A DNA stretch of 64,000 nt from positions 18,025,695 through 18,089,694 of the forward strand of contig OU964924.1 in NCBI GenBank assembly GCA_918807975.1, given 5' to 3'. The notes below the pieces were generated by a model. That model was given only the letters and a program-made list of their open reading frames with translations. It ran no database searches and was not told the DNA's origin. Position 1 is the first letter of the stretch. Every line of letters begins with the position of its first letter. Of this stretch, positions 1 to 12,803 are shown piece by piece. A program made the position numbers and the translations under genes. Source of the DNA: Aplidium turbinatum (lineage: Eukaryota > Chordata > Ascidiacea > Aplousobranchia > Polyclinidae).

Positions 1-1655
1 ACCAAACGTTCCCCCGAGAAGGATCCTTGATGGAGATACTAATGTCTATCATGTGGTTTTGTTGAGTGACACAATAGAAGATCTGAGACAAAATTTTCAA
101 AGTGGAAGGAGTCACTTTAATGCAAAGGTATGTCTGTCAACATCAAAAGGAGAAGTATGATAATAAGTTGAACGGATGGAGAAATCCTTCTGAGCAAAAT
201 CGACCCTTGTGGTGTATGTGGATAAAGACTAAAGAGTGATGTTAAATTCTGTTTTGTGTGTGAAGTGTAGGAATTGAGTACATGGAAGATGTGCAAAAAT
301 GAAGATGGTGACATGCAGATTCGGAGATTGTTTAAAATGTGAATGATGTAAGAACCTTGAAGAAATAATGGTGAAGTGGAATCGCTGCATTTCTTTTGTC
401 AGCTAGGAGATAAATTGAATGCCAGTGGTAGTTGTGAAGAGGCAGTGACTGCAAGAGTGAGGTTTGGTTGGGTTAAATTCAAAGAGTGTTGAGGGTTGTT
501 ATGTCGTAGAAAATTTTGGTCGAAAGTAACAACGAAAAATTTATACTAATTATGTGGGATCTGCATTCTGCAATGCTGTACGGAAGTGAGACATTCTGCT
601 TACGGTACTGGAAAACGAATTGTCGATTTTAAGAACTAAGAGAGCGATGGTGAGGTCAATGTATTGTGTGAAGCTGATGGGCAAGAAGAATACCCGAGGA
701 TGTTATCAACTTGCTTGGTGTCACAATCAAGGTGCAAGGTCTCTCGACGGGATGCTTTGTATCTTGACCGAACATGCTGTTTTGATTGTGAAATTCTTAT
801 GCTATATGTTATTATCGGTTACTGTCCAGTAGTAACCTCTGATTGCGAAATCTTTTTTATGCGACATATTTCTAGAACATTTTACCCTTCGTGCGAACCT
901 GGAATGTTCTTTCGTTTTTCACAATTGCCAGATGTTGTTTGTTATGATGTAGCATTACGTAACCTTCTCGAAGTTACTAGACCAAACAACCTGCTATAAA
1001 TAGTGGTGTAATTTGGTAAATGATTATTATGAGTTGTAGAATGTAGATTGTTGTTGTGTTAGTGGGTAATTGATGCAGAGATTATTGCCGATTGAGAGTT
1101 GAATTAGGTAATTGAATACGAGTAGATGAGAATTGGTGCTGATATAAATTGTGATTGAAATTGAGTTACATGAGAAGCTGTGTTGAGCCGTTCGTTAAAG
1201 TCCTTCAAGAATTTTCATTATCATTTCACTAGTAGAACTATTCGACATTTAATTGACTGCCTTTCGGTAATATCCCATTAAACTATGTCATTGAACCTTT
1301 CCAAGTCTCTTTACTAGTAAGAGATAGAAAGAAATCGTGACACTTGGGTTGAATGAGATTGTTGATAAATTGGCAATAGTCAATGGAATAAGGTGGTAGA
1401 GGCTTGTTTTGAGGAGGGACGAACATGATGTTTAGATAAGAGCACTGGAGTTGCAAGAGAATAGTCGAAGCAGAAAAGACCCAAGAAAACATGAAAAAGG
1501 CAAATTGAGGAGGAAAGTTGCAATGTGGGCTTTACAACAGAGGACTTTTTAGACCTGTTGATCTGAAGGCAGGCGGTGCATGCGATTGTGGCACTTCAAA
1601 GTGGATCCAGCCTCCCTCTGTAACAGGGACGTCACCAGATTAAAACTGGACATAC
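1..1655 (+). mobile_element. LINE (non-LTR retrotransposon) 3' half, decayed, copy A
   Basis: This is the reverse-transcriptase end and C-terminal region of a LINE, reading rightward. Residues like LLSDTIEDLRQNF (about 60-105) and RTKRAMVRSMYCVKLM (about 630-680) match, piece by piece, the minus-strand copy at 60.85-62.4 kb, which keeps the YADD motif. The 3' end is shared too: 1568-1650 corresponds to 60850-60940 reversed. Similarity breaks off near 725 and resumes near 1378, so about 650 bp of unrelated sequence sits inside the copy. Many stops and shifts make it long dead. The 3' end lies only about 70 bp before an ATAD5 splice acceptor, so the copy sits in an ATAD5 intron. The clade is not settled from sequence alone. 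Confidence 0.8.
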
Positions 1656-1720
1656 ATACAGCATCTTTGCAGATTGTTGCGCATTTCATGAGTATGGTAA
1701 TTAATTTACACATTCTTTAG

Positions 1721-4700
1721 ATTCTTGAACTGAATGCATCAATGCTGCGGAGTAGCAAGTCAATGCTTGCTCAGCTTCAAGAAGCTACCCGGTCACATCT
1801 TGTATCAAAGTCTACCAATCAAGGTAAGCTGTGTTTCTTCTGCCAATGTCTTATTATTTGTTAACAACTGCATAACACACATTACGAAACCTTTTAATGC
1901 AACTCTCGAATTGATTTAATATTATAAATGTATACATCAGAAAGTGGTAAAAGGATAGACCCTCGCCCCCAAAGGCTCACACGATGACAAAAAACAATTT
2001 ACATTTTTTTAGATTTGTTGATGTTTGTCGAGAAGGTTTTTATTGAGAAAAACTCTATATGTGACTGCTGAACTCATCATAGAACAAAAACCATAATCAT
2101 AGTTAAACAACAATTAACAACAAACTCCACCTTTTACTGTCTTCCATAGCATGGCCAGTTGTAAGAGCAGTTGTAGGATGTTCAAAAAAACACTAGTTAG
2201 ACATCTATTGAGAACGAGAGCTCACATCTGTGTTTTTATCAAGGCACTTAAAGCCATGCTTTAAGGTGGATACGTATATTGACGTTCTATTCTTCAATCA
2301 TCGTATGCATGCCTGATTACAACAAAAAAATCATTAACTTAAAAAGCAACAATAATATATCGTACTCTGCAAAACAGAATAGAGTCTTTTGAAGGCAGTC
2401 TTTTCAGGCATTTTGGTTTTGTCTTTTTCTTTTTGATTTATTTTCAACGGTCAGCTTGCCTACCCCTTACAGGCTTACAACAATTGATAGCATGTGGCAC
2501 ATGAAAACATTTGATTGCTGTGTTCTGCTTCGTCCTGGTTTTAGTGTTGTAAACCTGATAGTCGGTGCAATGTGATCCAAAGAAGGTGCTACTTCCGAGA
2601 AGTTTATTTTCACTTTAATAGTCCGAATGATACTACATATTAGACGGTAGTAACACTTATCACTTAATGCTCATTGCTCAGCAGTGACATATACGGCTAA
2701 TGAATAGAGCCCTAACTGCAAAACTTGAGAAAAGCAAAGTTTCCATTAACTTGTATAAAAAGTTAGTCGATAAAGTCTTGAATTCTGCTTCATACAAAAA
2801 TATTGAATATGTAATTAGTTTATATCAGGTTTGTGATTTTGTCACAGTACCGAAGGATGGTGGAAGAAATAAGCCAACAAATCGCCCAGCGCTTCAAAAA
2901 TTTTTTGCACCACCTAAGTGCAAGACACCTCAAAACCAAGCTCATTCCACTTCGAAAGAGGCATCTTTGATATTGATTGATGAGGTAATACTGTTATCTA
3001 CTGTTTATTTATTTTTTTAATACTAAGCAATAAGCATTGTAAACAACAACTAACTTTTAAAGCAGTGTTATGTTAAACTAGCAATCATGTCTATTAGTCT
3101 GAGGCTAAAAGTGGGTTTTTAAGGTCAACCTATACTGGAATACTTAGTGTAACTTTTTTGTAGAAATAGTTAGAGAGGTCATATAGGAACAATTTTAGAG
3201 ATGTTGCCACCTCCATAACCCTTGGCAACATCCCAATTTCGTTCTGTTTCCAAAGTCTGTAAAGTCGGGAAAATTTGCCAAGAAAAAACTCAAGGAAATA
3301 CTCTCAATTGGTCCAAACATAGGCATGTCATATATCATTTTCAAGGATTTTCCGTTCTGTTTAAGAATATTGATGTTCTAAGAAAGTTCTAATCACTTTG
3401 AATGTATCGGAATGGCCCGTTTCGGTGAGTCCGATCCCTATTTGGTGATTTTTTCAATTTTTTTTTAAATTATCGGGTACCGTAGCCTAATTATCATTGC
3501 CGTTTTAGGGTTAGAGGTTAGGAAGTCACCGAATCGGACTCACCGAATAGTAGCAGACCCGAATATATTATATACGTTATTTAACTTAATAGGCTGTGTA
3601 ATTCCCGACTTTTTATAAAAAATCGTAAGAAAAAGAGGAACTTGAAGAAGCATTATTTTGAAAAACTGCTGAACTGTTCTTTGTAGTAAAATAAATAATC
3701 ATTCTCTAGCAGATGAAGGTTGTATGAGCTTGCTTCTTTAAAACAAGATTATATCAGAGGCTGTTGAGTGTTGACCAACAGGCACTTCCACATTATCAAA
3801 TCTGGTTCGTCTGGGGAAAAGTTTGAACTCCTTTGCCCCAAAGTAGCTGATGGATGTTAATGGTGGTCTACTGAATTGGCCTGTCATTGCGTCTTCATAA
3901 ACAGATTTTTAAATTTCGATTTTATCTGAATACTTTTTTCATTCTCATTGAAGTTAAGAAGATAAAAATATAAGATGCTTGTACATCTAATGTTTTTTTT
4001 ATGTTGATGCAAGCGATGTGTCCCCCCACAGGTGGAAGCCATATTAGAACCGGATGTGGGTTTTTGGGGAGGTCTACATTCCCTCATCGCCTCAAGCAAA
4101 CGCCCTATTGTAATAGTTTCTACAAGTGCAGAAGAATATCGACACCTGGAAGGAAAATATGAAAAGATTAATCTCAAATTCCCAACTATGGTAAGATATT
4201 TCTTTGCAAATCATTAAACATTTGTCACAGAGAAATTAAAAACTGCATTTTTACAAGCAAATGTATGTATTGAAGCCAAGGATTGATCATTTAATTGTGA
4301 GAATATTTATTTCCACACTGAGCAAAAAGTTGTTTTTGTTATTCGTGGCCGTTTTGCACACTTGCATAGACTTTCAATCACCGACGTAGGCCCTATTACC
4401 TAGTCCTAGGACAATAGCATTTGCTTGCAGCCTTTTTACTTTCTACCCTATCCATTTGGTACCGCTTAATGACCTTGCTGTTCATTAAATGAAATTGTCA
4501 ACTCCACAATACATTGGTTGAGCTAATGTGGTGGCTGGGTTGTGCTTTGCACTCATTTAATTTGTTTTGTTGTTTAGTCGACTTTATTGTGTAACGCTCT
4601 TTGTGTGCAGGAACAGTTAAGTGCACGTTTGCGAGCCATCACTCGTCAGGAAGGTCTGGAGGTTTGTGACTCAGCATGCTCCGATGTGGCTGATTCAGCA

Positions 4701-7700
4701 CGTGGAGATATTCGTCATGCCATTCTATCGCTGGAGTTTTGGGCCGATGTAAAATTACTCAAGAAAAGGAAAAAATTCCACAAGCAATCTCGACGTAGAC
4801 GAACTTCATTTTATTCCAACATACTTGGTGTTCATGATCATTTGCAAGATGATAGTGAAGATATCATTGATCTCATGCACAATTTGCGGAACAGGAGTGC
4901 ACAAACTGTAAAGTGTTTAGAAAATACACTGTCACATTTATATTTCCACAACATGGATGATCGCATGGCAAAGCACCCTCTACAATTCATTTCGTCACAA
5001 CATGAGCCCTCAACCTCCAAAGTCACGTCTTTAAACATCGCCAGTGAAAGTAAGTTGCTTAAAGTAAAAATCTTCATATCTTTGCCTCATCATCGAACTA
5101 TTTATGTTGTGCACATGTTATTGTATTATACCAAGCGTGGCCAACACGTCGATCACGTCTGATTTTGTGTTGACTAAACAAGATTAAAAAAAACGCATAT
5201 TTTTTATTAATATTCTTGTGGAAAAATTATCGATAAACTCAAGACAATTTACTGGGTTAGATAAACTCAATCAGGGCTTCAGTAGGCATAAAAACAGAAT
5301 ACATGTCAGTCATACATGCCCAATTCAGGCCTTAAAACTCGTGTTTTTTTCCGGCAGCCATCGTGGCCTACCGAGAGCTCCTTCTCGGCGGCCAAATCTG
5401 CGTGCTTGGAGGCAAAAATATAATAACGATAGCACAAGTAAATAGCATTAAACTTGCAACAATGTTAAAATGATCACTTAGCGTTGTTGAAGTCTGGGCG
5501 ACGTCCTGCCATAAAATCGTTGTACCACGCATTAAATGCTTTATCGGGATTGTAATCCGGTATTGCGGGACCATCTAACGACCCTAAATTGTTTTCACTG
5601 CTCGCAGCTCAGTAAATTGTTTTAACTGCATACCGCCTTTCATAAAACCTGACCATTTATTCCGCTATGATGTCACCATTGAGGGTGTGAAGTCACTAAC
5701 CCACAGCGTTCTCAACTACGAAGACACGTGTTTACCCACGGATGTCAACTAACCTAGTTCAGTAGTTCTCCTTTTTAACAACGATTCAATGTCCGACAAC
5801 ATTGAATCGATATAAAAACGACAATATTGCCAGCCGATGTAAATTAGCACTTCGGATTAACACTTCGTTAAAATAAACATCGGGAATTGCAAACAAGACT
5901 TACAGCGCTGGTGATCGCAGCTGGATATATTCAATACAACAGTAGTGACTATGATTCGCTGACCTAATTCTGCGCCACTCTTTGATACTACATATTGTCG
6001 ACATTTAATTTAATCCACAATCATTCTATTGCGAAATTAAATAATTGGCTAGAAGAAACCGGCGGCCAAACTTGGCCGACAGAGGAGGTAGCACAGGCGG
6101 TCATTCAAGCACTACTTACGATGGCCGCCGGCTGCTTTAAGGCTTGTCAATTGCCCATTGATGCAGATTGTGATGTAACAAGTACGAACATCTTACTGTA
6201 AAATCGAAGCAGACTAAATTAGATGCCTTGGCCAAATAGTAAAGGTAAGGACATGACCATAGATTAAACAAAGAAGAAAAAGAAGCATAAGCTGTAAGGA
6301 AAAAAGAGTGTGGTTTGCGAAAGCGAGAAAACAAAATGAGGGACCAACGTTTTAGAATAAGAACAAGGAAAAAACCACATGCAGTTTGTGCTTCTTTTTC
6401 CTCTTTTATGTGGTGCAAAGAAGAAGCAGTAACTTCCCTGTTTGATTGCTGCTTACGTTAACAAAGTGAAGCTAGTTGTTTTCTACAAGAGTTGTTATGT
6501 GCATTTATGCATGCTGTTACTTAGCCTTGATGGCTGCCATGGCACAGAGATATCATCAGTCATTGTTTGCTAACCTTAAATCTTACTGGTTAGTTGTATG
6601 AACAAAATGAACTCCTAATTATATTTGCGCCGCAGCTGTTTGTATACTACTGTAGCGTACGTCTTTTATTTATTGTGTGATTTGAATATCTACATTCTTG
6701 TCTGATGCAAAATAAATAATAATAATTGCAGCGCAGCCTAACCCAAACTTAGCCTAGTCCAGTGCTACTCAAACTTTTTTATGCCATGTACCGGCTGAGC
6801 ACCTTCCATCACTTGGCGTCCCGGTCAATTTGCGAAAAAAAGACAAGAGCAAAGTCATTATTACTTTTGTAACAAATACACAAAAAAACAAGTAAAAAAA
6901 AACTTTTATTAATGGTCTTTCGAATTTTGATGCGAAGTGTGCGCTTGCTTATTTGCAACCAGTTTATCCAATTGCGGTTCAATGGAAGACAATGCTACCG
7001 TCTTCAACAAATCTATGTAAAACATGCTCAACTCACTACAATCATCTGATATTTTGAAGTCAGAGTGTGGCCGATCGATTGAGCCTCTCACTTCTCTACT
7101 CGTTACTGGACGCTGCAGGTATAGTAAAGCACGTGGACACAGCACAAACACACAAAAAGGATGATCATCTCGCATCGAACATTGCGATACTTTGTTGAAA
7201 CCATGGATAACAATAATTACGAAATAACATTTCTTTGTGACGCAACTGGAAGTCGTCGTAGTAGCGGGCCACCAAACAGTCTATTGCTGGGAAAGCAGAT
7301 TGAACATTATCGTTGCCTAAAAATTATTATATAGACGTTCTGATCAACATAAAACAAATTACTTAATTTACAATTTCTCCTAACTGACCGCGTACCAGCA
7401 GTCAAGTGCTTGCTTACCGGCGTTTGAGTAGCACTGGCCTAGTCTATAGTCTACTACTAAATTAATAAGTATGAAGATGCTGCGCAGTGGACGATTGTAA
7501 ATGTGTGATTTATGTAGGCTAAATCCATTTACAGCCAAGGTGTCACAGAAAAAAGTTCCCCAGTGACCTCATCACTGACTGGTCGATCACTGGTCATGAT
7601 GAAATTTTCTAGTCGATTCCATGTGATGAGAAGATGGCCACCCCTGTATTACACTATACAGGGTCGTGTTAACTGCCACCTGGCGGGGAGGCCCACGGCT

Positions 7701-10700
7701 GTTTCGTAGATCAATCAATTTAGTCTTTTTAGTGTTTTTTACTGTTTAAAAAAGAAAAAAGTTGCAACAGAAACTCGATCATCCATAGCTTGAATCATGT
7801 AATGTAAGCGTTCTGGAGGGGTATAGCCTCTTCCTGTTCACTGGTCTCCTTATCCCAGATTGCCTAACAACAAGACCATCCCAGAGCCAAGGTCGGGATT
7901 ATAGCCTTTCTTCCAGTGAGCACTGTGAAAGGTTGGTTAGTTGTTTGGCGAATAGAGCAAGGAAAGATTGTTTTTGGAGGCCCACAGTTCTACCAGTTTT
8001 CCACCTTTATTACCGTACTGCTGTTGTATCCCCAGCCAGTGCTGTGACTGTTATAATCCTCTATTATGAGACTGGGATCGTTACTGTTGATCAAGAGGTT
8101 CTTTGGCCAGGGAAATGGTTCTGTAGGGAGGTTTATATACTGAGAAAATTTCCAATGACTTAGTTTTTATGCGCAAGATTTAGGACCAACTACATTCCTG
8201 GAATACTAGGAGAGACTTTGTCTGTGTTTCTTACAAGCACAAGATGCCTGGTTGTGGGTTGACAATGACCAGTGACCACTGCTTTCGTGCATGAGAAACC
8301 TTCTGTTTGGAAGCTAATTATTTTCATTGTAGGGTCGAGGGTCTAACCTTTTACCACCCTAAAGTTTCACTCTTTGTGCTCTCTCTCCGGCAATATCTGG
8401 AGTGTGATGTTGAGATTAGTCTTCTGTGAAGGATTAACGGGATCGCCACGTAAAGGCTCTCAATAATGACCCTAATGAAATGGGATGAGATCAATAGAAG
8501 TGGCAAAAATCGTGAAAGAGGTTTGTGGAGTATCAAAAGGTTCTCGTGAATGAGAAACTTGGTGGAATAATGATGCGGTCAAGAAAGTTCTGAAAAAAAT
8601 ACAGCAAAGTATCGTAAATGGAGAAAAAAGAGAAGTGATGAAACAAAAGCAGAGTTACAGAGATTACAGAAATAAAGCAAAACGAGTGATTTCAAACGTA
8701 ATGCATGAAGAGATAAGAGAAGAGGCACAAAAGATTGAGAAAATGAGAGTGGAAGAAAGAATGAAATATATCTATAGCATGGCGAGAACACAGGCAAAAT
8801 GTAAAAGGGATGTTGTTGACAGCCCTTGCATGAGGTATAAAGAATGGCATTTGAAGATGGAGTTAGTGGACAAGTTGTACTGATTGTAACCTAAAACTAG
8901 AGCTAAAGTTACATTTCAAAAACAAGGCGATTAACCCTCCCCCTAGTTTAACATGCGGACAAGATATTTCAATTGTCCTTTCATCATTTTTTTTTATAGA
9001 TGCCACAAAGTAAAGTCGCTCCCAGGTGCCAAATTGCCTCAACAGATCTTGTTCGTCAGACATAACAATACATATTGTTTCAATGTTGAAAAACACCTCC
9101 TTAAAACTTTTCAATTTAATTGAAATTAAACATAATTCTTTTGACACTTGGATTTAGCAAAAAATTGAACATTAACATGCTTTTAGATTATAACGCTCTG
9201 TGCCCTAACAACTAGAAATCTGGTTTAATCTTGTGTCTGTTATCTCGTGCTCGTTTAGTGTGTTCTGATGTTCAGTTGTTTCAGAAAGAAATCAAGAAAT
9301 TTAAAAAAAGCATGTTTTATTTAAATGGATAACCTTCTCATTTTTTTTAATAAAGTCTTAAACACCTTCATGGCTGATAAACCAAAGGATCTGTTTCCGC
9401 CGTATACTGTAGTTTACTCGTAATCATTCTTGTATCACTTGTTCAGTTTGTGCTTTTCAGTCCGGAATGACGTTACAGTTATAGTGCATAGTCAGATCTA
9501 CCTTATAATTTTTATTTTATGTATATTGCAGATTTAATTACTGAGAAGGACACACGTACGTGTCGAAAACGTTTGAGTTGAATTTTTAATTATGTTATAA
9601 TATATCTTTTAGTAATAAAACATGTTGGACCCGCTAAAGTTACTTTGTTTTGTTTGTCTATGGTTCAACAAAGCAAACGCTCTACCAAAGCTTTATCGTA
9701 CTGAATTTATTAAAACAAAGAGCTCGTAATAATGGCTAGATACGCAAACTGCTGTATTCGGAATCTCGACATGAATTTCTATTATTGTATAGTTAAAAAA
9801 ATAACTTCATAGACAACAAAGTTGTTCAAATTTGCAAGCTACAGCAGTTAAATTTTTTTTAGATTTGTATCTTCATATCTTTAAGATTCACTAAAACGTG
9901 ATTTAGTATCAAATTGTCTAAATTTGAGCTCAACATCAATTGTATACATGATTGTATATTATCTTTGAGACCATGTAATTGTCCCAGAATTGGAAGATTA
10001 TAGCTATCATTTTTAACTTAATATGTGCGCCAACCACAAAACTCCAATACATTTGCATCATAGGTCTACACCGCATGAAACAAAAAACCTAGATATTTCA
10101 AAAAGCTTGGCATTTAATTCAGCCTCCCGAAATGCTTGAACAGAAGTCTATAAATCGGAGTAATCGAACAAACAGGACGTTGTGTAGTGTTATTAACGGT
10201 ATTTGACATGAAATTGTTCTAATTTCGTTAGTGCAATTTCATCATCAGACACATCACAATCCATTTTTGCAGGCGAGAATTATGTCGACGATAATTGGTC
10301 TGATGAAGCTGATATGCTTTCACTGGCGTTCAATCGGGCTCAACCAAACACCAATAAGGAAACTGGATCAATATTTAAAGTGGAAGAAGCAGTTAAGAAC
10401 AGAAAGACTTCCGTCAACAAACAGAACGTCAAATCGTGGAAGAATGATGTGAATTCACTATCTTCCTTCATGGAGGTGGCATCGGAATGCGACATAATCA
10501 CTGGAGCTTATTCCACGTTATTCCCAAATCACTGCCGCTCTACCAAAGTTCGTGACGGCGTTGAGGATCAAGCAGGTTATGATTTCGTTATTATTATTTC
10601 TTTTGCCATTTAAAGGTTTTGACGCCAACACATGCATTAGGCTCTCGCTCTCCCCTTACTTACCGATTTTCGTTTGTAATCATCATCATCTGTTTTGCTT

Positions 10701-12351
10701 CAAAGAAGCCAGGTCTTCATCCGGAAACATCAGGGTCAACAGAGTATCAAAAATTGAAACATGATTGTGGGTCGTTGATAATAATCAATTGCTTTTAATA
10801 GACCATAATTTTTTGTGTGATACTTAGTGATATGGCAACTGTCAGCAACATCGTAGCATACTTTGAATAGGATTGTTAGTTCATTCCTGTTTGGAATGAA
10901 GAAATTATACCGTAAATACTGAATTTAATATAAGTCAATTAAAAGCATCGGTGACTTCATTCTCACATGCTGCACCTGCCTGATACTTTGATAACTTGTT
11001 GCTGCGTAAACCACGTTTAAGAATAAACTAGACCATGCTTTGTGGTCAGGCAATAGGCATCAACAACACATGATTGCATGATGTCATTAATTTTAATGTA
11101 ACGGTAAATCATAAGGTTTAGTTTTTTATGAAATATCAATACATTCTAAACATTGCAGAAAAATAAAGTGGCCAATGGGTAAACATTATTTCATCCGGTA
11201 AATTATTGTGCTTGATCTATCCGTGCAATCAAACTATTTTTACAGATGTTCTTGACAACGGAAGCTTCCATACTAGAATACTGTTTAATAATATTCGATC
11301 TTCTTTGCAACTTCGTGCTTTGAAATTAACCCAAGAGAGCCTCTGCATGACCAACCAATTCGATGTAACTTTAAGACCAGCCAAACTTCCGACCAAGTGA
11401 GCCCTTTGTTGAATGTTGATAATGTAGAATTGGCAATTAAAACGTAATAACTAGTACAGTAGTATCTTTTGAACACTCCACTAGAAAATTAACGTGGGCT
11501 TCCCCTAGTTTTACCAAGCTTTTTACCACAAATAAATATTACTGAGTTTTAAATTGTTGTGTTTTGATTAGGAGTTATTTCGTCATAATTTTCTTTGGAA
11601 TTGAAATTACATATTTTAGTCACTCTGTTTTTATTACATAATTTATTATATTTTACCGCTTTAACTTGCAATTGTACACTTTAACTGACTAACTGCAGTA
11701 CTGGCCGAAACGTTCTAGTAAATTACTGGTAATTTATGATTGTCGAAACATACGAAATTTTCTTGCAAGAAGTTAAATCGGTGAGGAGTTATGCAAAACG
11801 ACGACTAAACCGAAAAGGATTTTGGCGTATTCCACTACGTTTGTATTTTACAAGTTTGCTTTCTACTTGGAACCGCAGACTGTTGTCTGCTAATCCTCGC
11901 TTCAACGAGGAAACTCCAATGAATACTCCTCGACTGGAGTAAAAACTAGTAATAAATGTTTTTCTTCCGATGTCTTCCTGCAGATTGCCACCACATGCAT
12001 TGATGTTGAACGAAAACACGTCTTGTCATCTTGATGTCTTCCCTTTTCTTCGCTCGATGTGCCGTGCGGAGGAGAAAAGAAGAAGCGCGAAAGCGACTCG
12101 GCGGTCAGTGGGAAGGCTTTGTCGGTCTTTGGTTTTGTTTAATATTGCTCCAAGAGAGTGTTAAAAAATCCTTGCCGAGAATACCACTTATTGTCCGTTA
12201 ACTAATATTAATTTTATATTGCAGATTTTTTCATTACTTCAACTCCATTGGATTGCATTTTTCTTCCAGCACCTGTGCCCGCTTAGCGCAAGAATATACC
12301 TTTACCTCCAATCATAACCCCTCCCCTACGCAACCGGATAGCCAAGTGTGA
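1721..12351 (+). CDS. ATAD5: ATAD5/ELG1-like AAA+ PCNA-unloading protein, 3' portion (8 exons)
   Basis: Exons: 1721-1823, 2848-2984, 4032-4190, 4611-5049, 10273-10575, 11246-11396, 11984-12103, 12225-12351. Their sum is 1539 bp, exactly 513 codons with a TGA stop at 12349-12351, and every junction keeps phase. The order of motifs is that of ATAD5. ELNASMLRSSKSMLAQLQEA follows the Walker A region. A basic linker with ALQKFFAPPK comes next, then the Walker B block LILIDEVEAILEPDVGF and a sensor-like RPIVIVST. The AAA lid has GDIRHAILSLEFW. The tail runs VFPFLRSMCRAEEKRR into RRFFHYFNSIGL. In the family this subunit forms a clamp unloader with RFC2-5 that removes PCNA from chromatin in the nucleus. 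The Walker A exon and long N-terminus must lie left of the window. A possible polyA signal (AATAAA) is at 12680-12685. Confidence 0.9.
2848..5049 (+). CDS. ATAD5: ATAD5 exons 2848-2984, 4032-4190, 4611-5049: AAA+ ATPase core
   Basis: These three exons carry the catalytic half of the AAA+ module after Walker A. The donors GTAATA (2985), GTAAGA (4191) and GTAAGT (5050) pair with acceptors ending CACAG, CACAG and TGCAG. The Walker B strand reads LILIDE, which is more canonical than the LILFEE I recall for human ATAD5, so the acidic pair is retained. The strand after it (IVIVST) fits sensor 1, and ARGDIRHAILSLEFW fits the lid helix found in RFC-type proteins. Downstream of the lid is a basic stretch (KKRKKFHKQSRRRR), probably a nuclear-localisation or DNA-binding patch (inference). 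Confidence 0.88.
3408..3560. mobile_element. Short inverted-repeat element (MITE) of the 56.7-59.9 kb foldback family
   Basis: This 153-bp element sits in the ATAD5 intron 2985-4031. It starts GGAATGGCCCGTTTCGGTG and ends CACCGAATAGTAGCAGACCC, the same two different termini as the 3.2 kb foldback. Inside it carries the shared ATCGGGTACCGTAGCC block. Flanks GAATGTAT and GAATATAT look like a target duplication with one mismatch. It is a non-coding deletion derivative. Confidence 0.75.
6760..7436. mobile_element. hAT-family DNA transposon relic with 8-bp target duplication
   Basis: Terminal inverted repeats CAGTGCTACTCAAAC and GTTTGAGTAGCACTG bound a 677-bp element. Both sides are flanked by the exact 8-bp duplication GCCTAGTC (6752-6759 and 7437-7444). 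An 8-bp duplication and CAGNG-type ends are diagnostic of hAT. An 88-codon open frame on the minus strand (6909-7175) may be the remains of transposase but is too short to classify. Confidence 0.88.
8460..8880 (+). mobile_element. LINE fragment, region upstream of reverse transcriptase
   Basis: The plus strand encodes a tryptophan-plus-lysine/arginine-rich stretch (about WWNNDAVKKVLKKIQQ, then RDYRNKAKRVISNVMHEE). This pattern is typical of the linker between endonuclease and reverse transcriptase in many LINEs. The 82-codon open frame 8635-8883 is the best-kept part. It probably belongs to the same family as the copies at both window ends, although this segment is absent from them. Confidence 0.55.
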
Positions 12352-12505
12352 CAACGACACTGTGTTTTGATTATCATCAGCAACTTAATGTAATGAATAC
12401 ATTACATCCGGGCGGCTCTGGTTGATTGTTATGTCTGATTGTGAACCTAGTTTCATTGGAAAGCGACTTTTCTCCATAAACAAACACCCATCATTGGATA
12501 TAGCC

Positions 12506-12803
12506 AACAGAGGTTCTCAAACTGTGCGTCGGTGCGCCGGGTACACAATGATTTTGTTTCGTATTTCAACTCAATCGTCGTATTAAAATGCTTAGAGATA
12601 TTATTATCCCGTGATATGTGCATTCGAACTCTTCATTGCAAACTGTAGCAATTGATTACGATTTAACAATCACAAGAGAAATAAAGGCTGGAGAGTGGAG
12701 ACGCAAACACGTAAACTTACTTAAATTATTATTGTTGGGTACGTCACGAGTCCAGCAAACTTTTCCAAAGGCGCCGCAACGAAAACGTTTGTGAACCACT
12801 GGG
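12506..12803. mobile_element. hAT-like MITE
   Basis: Ends CAGAGGTTCTCAAACTGTG (left) and AACGTTTGTGAACCACTG (right) are imperfect inverted repeats of the common hAT type CAGNGGTTCTCAAAC, about 300 bp apart. No clean 8-bp duplication is visible, so the copy is old or one end is displaced. The 123-codon minus-strand frame 12656-13027 crosses the right end and so is a mosaic, not a gene. Confidence 0.5.

Larger units (their letters stand above)
5050..10272. other. Large ATAD5 intron (5.2 kb) with mobile-element cargo
   Basis: No exon is needed here: 5049 ends with one spare base and 10273 supplies two, giving an intact codon. The intron holds a hAT relic (6760-7436) and a LINE fragment (about 8460-8880). 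A conceivable extra exon at 5358-5437 has splice sites but breaks the phase. The rest (5.4-6.7, 7.5-8.4 and 8.9-10.2 kb) is AT-rich sequence in which I see nothing definite. Confidence 0.6.

Noticed and set aside
5358-5437. Possible extra ATAD5 exon (acceptor TTTTTCCGGCAG, donor AA/GTAAAT)
   Set aside because: It is open in the required entry phase but leaves phase 0, while the next real exon (10273) needs one base. Skipping it restores the frame and no family motif is present.
5995-6201. Open frame with WLEETGGQTWPTEEVAQAVIQ
   Set aside because: Protein-like in look, but no acceptor fits upstream, it has no recognisable family, and ATAD5 splices over it in phase.
11736-11942. Open frame in the ATAD5 intron 11397-11983
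   Set aside because: Joining it breaks phase. The direct 11396 to 11984 junction gives a clean codon and the expected family sequence.
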